Origin: Leucaena leucocephala | Taxonomy: Eukaryota; Streptophyta; Magnoliopsida; Fabales; Fabaceae | Reading direction: 5' to 3' | DNA length: 64,000 nucleotides | Assembly: GCA_037074615.1 (NCBI GenBank) | Contig: CM073552.1 | Coordinates: forward strand, 20,870,019 to 20,934,018 | In this document: positions 11,766 through 21,413 of the stretch, in pieces | Position numbering within the stretch: the first letter of the stretch is position 1 | Layout of the letters: each line of letters begins with the position of its first letter | Made by a program: the position numbers and the translations under genes | Notes under the pieces: model-generated | What the model saw: the letters and a program-made list of their open reading frames with translations, nothing else | Told to the model about the DNA's origin: nothing | The model's database searches: none

Positions 11766-12348
11766 TTACATATGTTGAAGTTAATTTGTACTTATGCCTG
11801 ACACTCCCCAAAAGATAAATACGAGTACCATTTTTTGTTTTGTAATTTGTGGCTGGACAATGGATGAATAGTCTTAACCTTAAACCCTATTTTATATCAT
11901 CATAAATACTCTTACTATCCTTCATATTAGAGTTATTAATTAACAAATTTGGTTAAGTTAAAAAATCTAAATAAATTAGTTAATTATAACTAAATATAAT
12001 CTCTTAAGACGAATTTATATTATATACTTATTATTCTATCTAAATTAGTTAACTAGCTATTACTCCCTCTGATTTAATATATAAGAAGTTACTAACTAAT
12101 TCAAATGAACCAAGGAATGTTAGTGAAGTTATTTAATGTGTCTTAAACTAATAAAATTTGCCTATATTAAATAATGTGATTTTTAAATATACATTTATTA
12201 TTCATCACATATATCTCTTTTATAAGGAGTAAAAGTGGAAAACAATTATTAATTACCTTATTAACCTCTTATAATTTAGACCAAAAATTTTTTCTAAAAA
12301 ATTTCTTATATATTAAACTGGCGGGAGTATGTTATAAAGGGGTAAATG
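11766..12348. other. UGT 3'-flank copy, then AT-rich DNA
   Basis: 11766-11870 repeats the flank seen at 1090-1190 and 16850-16960 (GCCTGACACTCCCC). The remainder to 12348 is AT-rich with no gene seen. Confidence 0.55.
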
Positions 12349-12920
12349 TGTAAAAATACTCATAAAGTTTTATCCTAGAAGCGCCCAACACCATATGAGT
12401 TTTTTTGGGTGCAAAAGTAACCATAACTTTTTAAAATATGTGAAAAAATATCAAATTCCATTATTTGATTGTTAGAGAGAGAACTTTTACTTAAAAATAT
12501 TGACATGTATGTAGGTGTGGTATAATTATAACCTAACTGACATTATCTATCGCCTGTTAACTAATATTAATTTATTATTTTTAAAAAAATAAGTTTTTTG
12601 GAAAAAAATGAGCAAAAGACATTAATCCAATTTATTCCCCAAATTTATAATCCAACCAAAGTATCTTTATTTTTTAATAAAACTTTAAAAATAATAAATT
12701 AATATTAGTTGGTAAATAATTGATGATGTTAGTTCGAACATAATTATACCACATATGTGTTCATGTAAGCATTTTTAATCAATAGTTCTTTCTCTAGCGG
12801 TTAACAAATAGAATTTGACATTTTTATACCTATTTTATAATGTTATGATTACTTTTATATCCAAAAAAATTATATGGTGTTTTGCGCTCCTGGATAAAAC
12901 TTTATGAGTATTTTTATACT
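12349..12920. repeat. Long inverted-repeat element (about 570 bp)
   Basis: The ends are GTAAAAATACTCATAAAGTT and its near-exact reverse complement at 12896-12916. Complementarity continues inward for about 250 bp per arm, for example CACCATATGAG against TATATGGTG and GGTATAATTATA against TATAATTATACC. The spacer is short, about 60 bp near 12630. No ORF. This is a fold-back or long-TIR MITE. Confidence 0.8.
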
Positions 12921-13014
12921 TTTAATTCTAAATATAAGATTTTAATCTAATTTATTTATAACATTTATAATTTTTTTAAATTAACTTACCTAACCTATAA
13001 GCTAATATATATAG

Positions 13015-13600
13015 CGAGTGTTTGTTTTCTTCCAAACTAAGGTTTGAAAAGTAAGATTTTGGCTAAAAATTAAACAAACAGCTTTCAAATATCTATCAAA
13101 ATTTATGGACCAGACTATAGTTTCAAACTATAGTTCCTGATAAGCTTATGGGAATATCTTCTGGGTGAAAAAAGGAACTTATAGGTTGTCCAATGACTAT
13201 TTTGTCCATATTTTTCCTTTCTCTCTTCTCTTTCATCTTTAGCATATGCTCAGCTTCTGCTGTCCACTCTCTCTCCTCTCGTCCGCTGTCCGCCAATCAT
13301 AGCTTCTCTGCTCTGCCATCATCATAATCATCTACCATTGTTGCTATCCTCTTCTTCATATCTCGAGCACAGTGAATGAGGGATGACGACAGTGGAAGAG
13401 ATGAATAGTGAGCAAAAATTATTTTTTTTATCTCATACCCTTTATAGTAATTTATCAATAACAAAACTCATTCTAATAATAACTATCTAAACACTCATTT
13501 AAAATCACTTATTTACTATAAGCTCTTCTCTATAAGAGTTTTTAAATTACTTATTTTTCAGAAGAGCTTCTCCAAAAGCCAAACTAAATAGGCTCATAAT
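13015..13600. mobile_element. Non-autonomous DNA element, pyrimidine-rich core
   Basis: Same family as 17225-17757 and, in reverse, 3655-4075 and 20810-21290. It has AAACAAACAG-like termini, a TCTCTCCTCTC core near 13270 and the inner word TTATCAATAACAAAACTCATTC. There is no transposase. Superfamily not resolved. Confidence 0.6.
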
Positions 13601-13689
13601 CTAATGCCTATTGGTAGATTGATTAGCAAATCTTACTAAAATGATAAATTTATTTAGGTTTTTGACAACAAATGGTTTGAAAACTAATT

Positions 13690-14025
13690 TATTATACGAA
13701 TTAAGATGCAAATCTATTTATAAAGTACTTGTATTTCTCAAGATGGCCTTAGCATCGTGAAGTTTTTTTGATGCAAAATTGCACATGAACTTTTATGAAC
13801 GGGGCCGTTAAGTAATTAATGTCCCTTTTTTTAATAAAAATAATGTAATTGTACAGGTTTCTCTTTATTCCTTAGCAAAAATCACAACTAAGTACCCCAT
13901 TCCATAATACATTCTCTCTCCTTTTAGATTTTGGAGAGACTTACAATTAATAACCTTATACTTTCAATATCTACTCTCTTTTTTTCTTCTTTATTCTATA
14001 GACTAAAGGAAAGAGTAGATTTTTT
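13690..14025. repeat. Duplicated UGT-flank block, copy 2
   Basis: A close copy of 265-630 with the same order of words (GCAAAATTGCAC, GGCCGTTAAGTA, AAAAATCACAACTAAGTACC, TAAAGGAAAG). Here it is not followed by a UGT remnant. Confidence 0.75.
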
Positions 14026-15477
14026 TAAGTAATCTTAATTTGTCCGCTCTTAGTTTGTCTTGATTATGAACATGTTTATCAATCAGAAATCTAAATAAGT
14101 AAATTATTATAAATATATATTCATCCGATACATAATATAATAAGTAATGGAGTAGTTAATTTTAATCTTAAATATAATATTTTTTTATATTTATTAATTT
14201 TTTTTATAAATTGTATTTAGCAATAGTTCTTTGATTAAAGAGAGAAAAAAATCAAAAAAATGATTTGGATGTTTTTTTTAAAAAAATAAATTAATTTAAT
14301 TAATTTTTTAATTTAATTAAATTAATTAAATATATGACATGTTAAAAATAAAGTGGCTACTAACTAAAATAAAATTAAATATGCCAAAAGAGTAGTAAAA
14401 CGATGTCGTAAATTCGCCGTCCTTTTCTTCTTTTTTTTCTATGCTTCGTTCTTTTGAGACAGGGAGAGAGAATGGGAGAATCTGAAGGGAAGATGAATAT
14501 GAATTTGGGCCGGCATGTTTCTGAAAGGCCTATTTTGGGTTCGGATATGCTTTGATGTGATGTTGCACAATTCGGAGGTGGGGCCCACCCCCCCATGTTG
14601 TGAGTTGTGAGTTGTGAGCATAAATTTATGTCGGCCGAATTCCATTTCTAGCGACGAAATCCATTAAATAAAAATAGCTACCCTCCTTGATTATTCTGTG
14701 TGGATTCATTTAGGTCCTCCATAATAATGGGGCAGAGAATGATGATTAAATAATGAAGAAATTTAAAAACAAAAAACAAAACAGAATATAGTTTGACACG
14801 TCAATGGAAGCAGGAAAAAACGTGATGAAGCGTGTGTGACCGCCTCCTCCACGCCAATGATCGCTCCTTGACTTACGCATCTGCCTCACTCGCAACGGCT
14901 AACCATGTATGCACCACGCGCCGCCTATAACTTGCAACGGCTAACCATGCAAGCACCACACTCCACCTTTTTTTTTTTAAAGAAAAATTAAATAAAATTC
15001 TTTATATCTATTTCGTTAATTTCTCTAATTTTATATATATCTTATTTTTTAATATATTTATTTAATTTAAATACAATTAAACAAAAATGTTTCTACTTGT
15101 ATTTCTACTTGTATACCTACCATTAATTATAAGAAGAATAATCAAATGTTAGTTATGCACAATCTGTTGTTAGATCAATAGATCTTTAAATAGTTCATTT
15201 AAAAAACAATGGAAACCCTTCTTATTGACCATGATACTTTCAAAAATTGAAATCCTTAATCAATGAAAGAACACTATAATTATTTTTATTTAATAAGATA
15301 CTAAAGTGGATGATTGACTCATTCCATATTAGAAAGAATCACAAGAAATCTTTTGACAACATGGATTCCTATTTTTTAATGATATCCCACAATGAAGATA
15401 ATTGACTGAATCTCTCAAAACTATTTCATGAAAGTTTTATAAATTATAACTAATTTCCCATAATATATAGCTAAAAC
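14026..15477. other. Intergenic with a duplicated block at 14790-14960
   Basis: 14400-14650 is less AT-rich and holds GTGAGTTGTGAGTTGTGAGC, also found near 1216. 14790-14960 repeats 1943-2080 with GCAACGGCTAACCATG present twice. The short open frames here have no recognisable product. The rest is AT-rich with nothing visible. Confidence 0.5.
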
Positions 15478-15508
15478 AAGTGGCTCAAGAGACAAAAATG
15501 TGGCTATA

Positions 15509-15995
15509 AGGGGAATCTATGGGAGAAGTTGGGTGTGGAGGAGTTATAAGGGAGGATTGTGGTGAGTAGTTGAAAGAATTTTCCATGAAGCTTAACAGAT
15601 GTAGCGCATTTACAGCGGAGGCTCAGGGAATATATGAAAGACTGATGTTACGTTGGTCGATGGGCTTCAAAAAAATAAAAGTAGAATGTGACATTCTAAG
15701 GTTAGTTGAATGCATTAACAACCAAACAGACAAGATAGACATTAGAGGGCTTATACAGAAGATTAGAAAGCTTATCTCAAGAGACTGACAAGTACAAATC
15801 AAACATGTCTACAGGAAAGCCAATAAATATGCAGATCAATTAGCTCGATTTAAACTTAACATGGAAACTGAGAGGTTTATATGGTGTACCTTTCTAAAGA
15901 AAGTGGAAAATTTGATTGAGCAAGACTTATAAAAAATAGTAACTCATCGTATAATCATATGCTAAAGTACTGGGCACAGCCCCTTTTATCACAAA
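15509..15995 (+). mobile_element. 5'-truncated LINE with RNase H remnant
   Basis: The target-site duplication AAAAATGTGGCTATA at 15494-15508 is repeated at about 15996-16010, and the insert ends in an A-run (15993-16000). It reads as a plant LINE RNase H-like domain: GCGGVIREDCGE, FTAEAQGI, KVECDILRLVECI, then HVYRKANKYADQLA. Two tryptophan positions have become stops (TAG after DCGE, TGA after ISRD), so it is dead. It split a UGT 3'-flank copy whose halves lie at 15478-15508 and 16011-16080. Confidence 0.88.
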
Positions 15996-16010
15996 AAAAA
16001 TGTGGCTATA

Positions 16011-17224
16011 GTAGAAGACTAAAAAAGTTGAATGGTTGGAATATTTATATATTTTAGTTTTTAGTTAAAATAATTTAATATTTTAATTAAAACCAGTTGG
16101 TCCTTTGCGTCTTTCTTATTTATGGATTTAATTACTGAAACTTAATAGTTATCAATTAGGTCCTTGAAATTATGGAAGTTTAAAGATAATGAAGCAAGAG
16201 TTAGAATGTGAAGACACGTGTAGTGTAATTTTGTGTAAGATTTGGAGACTTTGTTAATAAAAAAAAACTTTGGGGAAGTAAACAGATAATTGAGGTAAAT
16301 TTGTTGAGGATATAAAAAAATTCCATGATCCCTATTTTTTTCTACTTATTTAATTTTTGTTACTATATATGGAGTATTTGGCCATTGGGATGAAGTGATT
16401 AGAAATATTATATATATGCATTATTGGCTGGTGGGAAGTGGTGGAAATATTATACATTATCCTATCACACAGACAAAGAAGTTCAGTGCAGTAGTGATAA
16501 TCTTTAATTAGTGTTTGCTGAATGTATCAACCATTATAATATTTTTATGTTATTGGGGAAAAAATATGATCAACCTTAGTGTATGAATGGAATATTAATG
16601 ACTTATAAATAACATTGTGAGGCTTACCTATAAAGTTACAGCTTTATTATTAAAATATTGAAATGTGTACCTATGCGTGTGTTTTAAACAAAATTAAAAT
16701 AATTTATCATATTTTAAAATTTATAATTTTAAATAAGTATAATTTATAAAATAAAAAAATTATAAATTACTTAATTATTATCTTATTTTTATTTTTTTAA
16801 AAGTTTACCTATAAAGTTACAGCTTCATCGTTAAAATATTGGAAGGTGTACCTATGCTAAAGTTAATTTGTCCTTATGTCTGACACTCCCCCAAGATGAA
16901 TATGAAGTATTGTCTTTTATCTTGTAATTTTTAGCTGGTTAATGGACGAACAACGCCAATATTATAACATGCATGTTTGGGTTAATGTTAAGAACCCTTA
17001 ATTTAACTTTTTATCAATTTATTATTATAAATATATATTTTTTTAATTTTTAATATAAGAATTAATTTCCTAATTTATATTTAAAAAATTAATTAATTAA
17101 TTAATTAAAATTAAATTTAAATATTTAAGATAACTTTATAATATATATTTTTCATCTATTTAAATTAACTAATTAACTCTAATATTAAGTGTGAGAAATT
17201 ACTTTTCAAAATCAACTTCAAGTT
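16011..17224. other. UGT 3'-flank pieces in AT-rich DNA
   Basis: 16011-16080 continues the flank interrupted by the LINE. 16620-16680 and 16800-16975 are two copies of the flank seen at 1060-1215 (AAAGTTACAGCTT and ACACTCCCCCAAGATGAATA). No gene seen in the rest. Confidence 0.55.
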
Positions 17225-17757
17225 TTATATATAGGGTCTGTTTAAATTTGCTACAAATTGTAGTTTTTAAAAAAATTTTGGCTTAAATTTTGATTTGGAA
17301 AAATTTTAAAACAAACAGTTATATTTATCCAAAATAACTTTTGGACCAAACTATTATTTAAAACTAAAATTTTAGATAAGCCACTGAAACTAATTTCTAG
17401 AACAGTAAAAGAGTTTATAATTATTTAATTAATATTTTACTTTTATTTTTTCTTACATCCTCGCTCGTCTCTTTTATATTTTATCTATTCTCATCCTCTC
17501 TCCTCTCTCTTATTTTTTCTTCACCCTCTCCCCTCTCTTTCCTCTTTTCTCTCTTATCTCTCATATGTTTAATAAAATCATTCTCTTTCTAATAATTTTC
17601 TAATTATAACAATTTTTCTAGTAATAATAACTATTCAAATACTCATTTATTTATAATAATTTTTTTGCATAAATTATTTTCCAAAAATTATTTTTTAAAA
17701 GTCGTCTAAAATTTTTTTTTATAAGATATTTTTTTAACTCTTATTTAAACAAACCTA
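17225..17757. mobile_element. Non-autonomous DNA element, pyrimidine-rich core
   Basis: The ends read GGGTCTGTTTAAATTTGC and, in reverse complement on the right, TAGGTTTGTTTAAATAAGAG. The core has CTCCTCTCTCTTATTTT and CCCTCTCCCCTCTCTTTCC at 17490-17545. It is the same family as 13015-13600. No transposase. Confidence 0.65.
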
Positions 17758-17759
17758 TA

Positions 17760-18283
17760 TATATAATGCGATGGGAGCAAGGATAACATTAGTATTTTTT
17801 TAAATTATCTTAACTTGATACGCTCTTGTCTTAATTTGTATGTTTTATTAATCACAAATTCAAACAAGTCTATTATTATAAATATATATTTATTTAGTTA
17901 AAATTAATTTTTTATATTTATTATTTTTTTAAATTATCGTTATTTATATTTTTTAAAAAATAATTAAATAAGATAGGAGAGAGAGTTAAAAAAATGATTA
18001 AAGTGTTGTAAAAAATCATATAATAAATTAACTTGATTAGTTTTTTAATATAATTAAATTAAATAAATAAATTATATATTAAAAATCAGATAAATAATTA
18101 TTTTTAAATTCTTCTATAAAATATATATAATATAAATAATGCGGTCCGTGCAAGGATAACGTTAGGATATACCTCAATAATTGCTTTCCACATGGGGCCA
18201 TTAAGGCTCCCTCCGTACCGTCCATAGAAAGAACTAGACATTTCTGCCTAGCGTGAGAGTGGGAAAAAGTAGGTTATAGTAAT

Positions 18284-18324
<41 letters not shown>

Positions 18325-18440
18325 GCCGTCGGTGCCAGGATAACGCTAGTATCTGTAAGTTATCCCAGCATGATTCACGCGTATCTTGTCCCTATAAGGC
18401 AAGATGCCGTTGTCAACTCGTTATCGTCTTCCTTATAAAT
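17760..18440. repeat. Duplicated upstream block of UGT copy 2, with TA microsatellite
   Basis: This has GCAAGGATAACATTAGTATT at 17774, a related word at 18148, a (TA)n run at 18286-18322, then AATGCCGTCGGTGC and TTGTCAACTCGTTATCG as at 3551-3625. It holds about 47 bp after GTCGGTGC that the first copy lacks. Confidence 0.7.
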
Positions 18441-19025
18441 TTTTATAGTTATTATAAATTTTTATAGTTATTAAAAAATTTAAATATTATAAAAATTTAA
18501 AATTTAATTTTTAAAAAATTTTAAATCCATAAAATTAATTAATAATTCTATTAAAGGGGGATTCAAAAATTTTTAAAAATTAAAATGAGATTACTGATTT
18601 AAATTTTTATTATGACTTCTAAAAAAAATTAAAAATATTAAATAAAATTAATCTAAATATATTTTTAATTGAATTGAATATTATAAATTTTAAAAAATAG
18701 TTTATTGCTACAATTAATATCCTTGTACTTTCAGTTTCTACTCCTTCCTTTTCTTCTTTATTGTACAGGATATTCTTCTTCTTTATTATATAGAATAAAG
18801 GAAAGGGTAGATGTTGAACACTGAAAAGAAAAGAAAAAGACATGTAGGGGGCAAAGTGTTTCAGAACCGGAACGATTTCACTAATTTTATTTAGAACAAA
18901 AATAGAGATGTCAAAAATGAAAATTGTCTTTAGGCTGAATGACCACAAAAATAAATTCATTCATGATTTCTAATATAATATATTGGTAAATACCTATCCC
19001 CCAATAGTATTTTGGTGGTTTCAAA
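18441..19025. other. AT-rich intergenic
   Basis: 18700-18820 repeats part of the 530-630 block (TTATATAGAATAAAGGAAAGGGTAGA-like). A 113-codon open frame on the minus strand at 18619-18960 is low-complexity Phe/Ile-rich sequence and is not a credible gene. Confidence 0.5.
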
Positions 19026-19270
19026 TTTTTTTTTTATACAATTTTTTAAAAAAAAAGAATTAGAGTCATCTACGATTTAAAAGTAGAGTGAAATTTCTAT
19101 TCTTTTTAGGCGATACTAATATTAGATAAAACGAGTTTAATTACCCTCAAACATAAATCTAAATACTAAAAAATTAAAATATCTTTTTAAATATTATAAA
19201 TAAAATTATAATAAAATAATATTTTCTAACATATTTAGTTTCAAACTAATATTTTACAAGTTCGACTAAA
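19026..19270 (-). mobile_element. SINE-like repeat (four-copy family), degenerate
   Basis: Matches 25430-25690 and 52331-52535 in the same orientation and 38970-39180 in the opposite one. Shared words include GATACTAATATTAGA and CCTCAAACATAAA. It starts with a T-run, the reverse of a poly(A) tail. Confidence 0.6.
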
Positions 19271-19772
19271 ATTTGAGTTGGAGGAGAGGCCCAGGGTTTG
19301 TGGTTAGAACGGTCGAATCGTTGATTCGGGGCGATGACATAATAATTATATTATATACATATATAATAATAAAAATATAAAAAATAATTATAGAATTGTT
19401 ACCTAATTTAAAAATAAACATAAATAAGCTCACAATTCATAACATCTATCTCAAATATTAACTGTAACACATTAATTTAAATTAGGTCACAGAAAAAAAT
19501 TAAATTATTAAAGATCATCATTACATCATAACATATGTAATATAAAAAATAGATAATTTAAAAAAAATATTTCAAATATATTGGCATATATAGGGATAAC
19601 CTATTTATATTTTACGAAGAATATAATACAATTATAAGAAAGAAAAGAAGTAAAGGAATATCCAAAAAAACACTTTTTAAATTTTAAAATTCTAAAAAGA
19701 TATAACGGATAAATTAATTTTAAATATTAATATGAAATTTTAAAATTTAAAAAAATATTAAATTGTCTTTAG

Positions 19773-20240
19773 ATTATTAAAAATAATAATAAATATTATA
19801 ATAAATATGATTAAAATTATTAATAAAATTATCAATTCTATTTCACAAACACTCTATAATAAAATATTTGACTAAATTATTTATAATTAAATTATTAAAA
19901 ATAATAATAAATATTATAATAAAAATAATTAAAATTATTATTAAAACTGTCAATTCTATTCGACTATAGTCAATAACATAAAATTTAATCTAATTTATTT
20001 ATAATTAAATTATTAAAAAAATAATAAATATCATAATAAAATTAATTAAAATTATAACTAAAATTATTAATTCTGTTAGATAAATAATCAATAATATAAA
20101 ATATAATTTAATTATTTATAATTAAATTATTAAATAGAGTAATAAGTATTATAATTAAAAGATTAAAATTATTATAAATATTATCATTACTATTACACAA
20201 ATAATAAATAACATATTATAATTAGACTATGGTTAAAATA
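19773..20240. repeat. 118-bp tandem repeat, four units
   Basis: The word ATTATTAAAAATAATAATAA or a close variant starts at 19773, 19891, 20009 and 20126, giving periods of 118, 118 and 117 bp. Each unit continues with AAATATTATAAT, then a TCAATTCTATT-like word, a variable part and TTATAATTAA. It is almost pure A/T with no coding potential. Confidence 0.8.
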
Positions 20241-20359
20241 TTTTCAGTACCAATTTTTTTATGCTTAAATTTTAAAATTTTAAATTAATACTTATAAATT
20301 TATTTTTTTATATATTAGTATACGCTCCAACAATTTTAAACTAGAAAAGATATTTTGAA

Positions 20360-20416
20360 GGATTTTTGGAGAAGTAATTAACATTTCCATGGTCCCGTGT
20401 CGTGTCCCACGCGGTT
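20360..20416 (+). promoter_or_regulatory. Displaced distal promoter segment of UGT copy 2
   Basis: GAAGTAATTAACATT through CCCACGCGGTTTCAAA matches the UGT copy 1 promoter at 4365-4410. Here the G-box CACGTG reads CCCGTG. The segment lies about 920 bp from the TATA box instead of about 25 bp, because later DNA (20417-21325) sits between them. Confidence 0.7.
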
Positions 20417-20809
20417 TCAAAAGTTTAGAAAAAGCTGAAGCTTATTGCCTTCTTTCACGCAATGCCAGCAAAGGAGCAGTTGTAGGGTATTATTTTTTCT
20501 CTATTCTTTCCCCTCCTTTCTTCTTCCGTTCTTCATCTCCGGTGACCCTGTTTCTTTTGCTGAAAATTTCAGATCTTGAGGAAAACTCAGACTGTCCGGT
20601 TACTCCAAAGCTGTTCCGGTTTCCGGCTTAAAGAGCGGTTGACAGCGGATCAAAACGGCTCGACAACAAAAACGATTTTCAGGTGAGACTGAGCCGTCTT
20701 CTACCGTTCGACTGCCGGAGTCCGGTCCGGTCCTGCAAACATTGTTTATTTTAATCACATATAGGGCTTGAAATCTAGAAGGCAACATTTTTTTTTTTTT
20801 GAAAAATCA
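20417..20809. other. Unidentified, relatively GC-rich insert
   Basis: A stretch with pyrimidine-rich CTTTCCCCTCC and several CCGGTTCCGG-like words, clearly different in base composition from its surroundings. Short open frames run through it but match no family I recognise. It is absent from the UGT copy 1 promoter, so it arrived after duplication or was lost there. Confidence 0.45.
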
Positions 20810-21290
20810 GGAGGTTTATGGAAAAAAGTTTATACAAAAAATAATTTTAAAAAAATAAATATTTAAATAATTATTAGTAAAAAAAGTTGTTATGATTAGT
20901 AAATTATTAGAAGAAAGTATGATTTTATTAAAAGTAGAAAAGAGAAAAAAGAGTAGCGAAGAGAGAGGAGAAAGGAAGACAGAGAGAGAAAAAGGAGAGT
21001 GGATAAAAGAAAAGAATAAAGATAATAGGGAGAAGATATGAGAAAAAATATAAAAAAAATAAGAAAAAATATAAAAAAAATAAAAATAAAAATAAAATAA
21101 TAATTAAGTAATTTATAAATTTTTTATTAATTTAAAATTAATTTTTAGTAATTTATTATTTATTTAAAATTTTAATTTTAAATTATAAATTAGTTTAATT
21201 TTTTTTAAATAAATATAATTATTTATTTTAAAATTTAAACTATAAATATTTTTAAAATAAGGGTTTAGGTTGTCCAAACATACACGTTAA
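20810..21290. mobile_element. Non-autonomous DNA element with GA-rich core
   Basis: Same family and orientation as 3655-4075: AAAGTTTATACAAAAAATAA near the start, GTATGATTTTATTAAAAGTA, then AGAGAGAGGAGAAAGG purine runs at 20950-21000. It sits about 50 bp upstream of the TATA box of UGT copy 2. Confidence 0.6.
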
Positions 21291-21330
21291 AAGTTTAAAA
21301 AAGTAATAAAGTAATCTTATTTTTTTTTTG

Positions 21331-21350
21331 CCTTTTTTGGCTATATATAG
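21331..21350 (+). promoter_or_regulatory. TATA box of UGT copy 2
   Basis: CCTTTTTTGGCTATATATAG is identical to the copy 1 core promoter and lies 64 bp before the start codon. An ATG at 21368 in another frame is also conserved. Confidence 0.65.
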
Positions 21351-21413
21351 ATATTCACATCTATATCATGGAATACGGATTATTTCAACCAAGTCTGTGC
21401 AGGAGAGATATCC

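Noticed and set aside
18619..18960. 113-codon open frame on the minus strand
   Set aside because: Low-complexity Phe/Ile-rich sequence in AT-rich repeat DNA, with no family features or neighbouring exons.
19773..20240. CRISPR-like array
   Set aside because: The 118-bp units are directly adjacent, AT-only and without unique spacers, in a plant genome.
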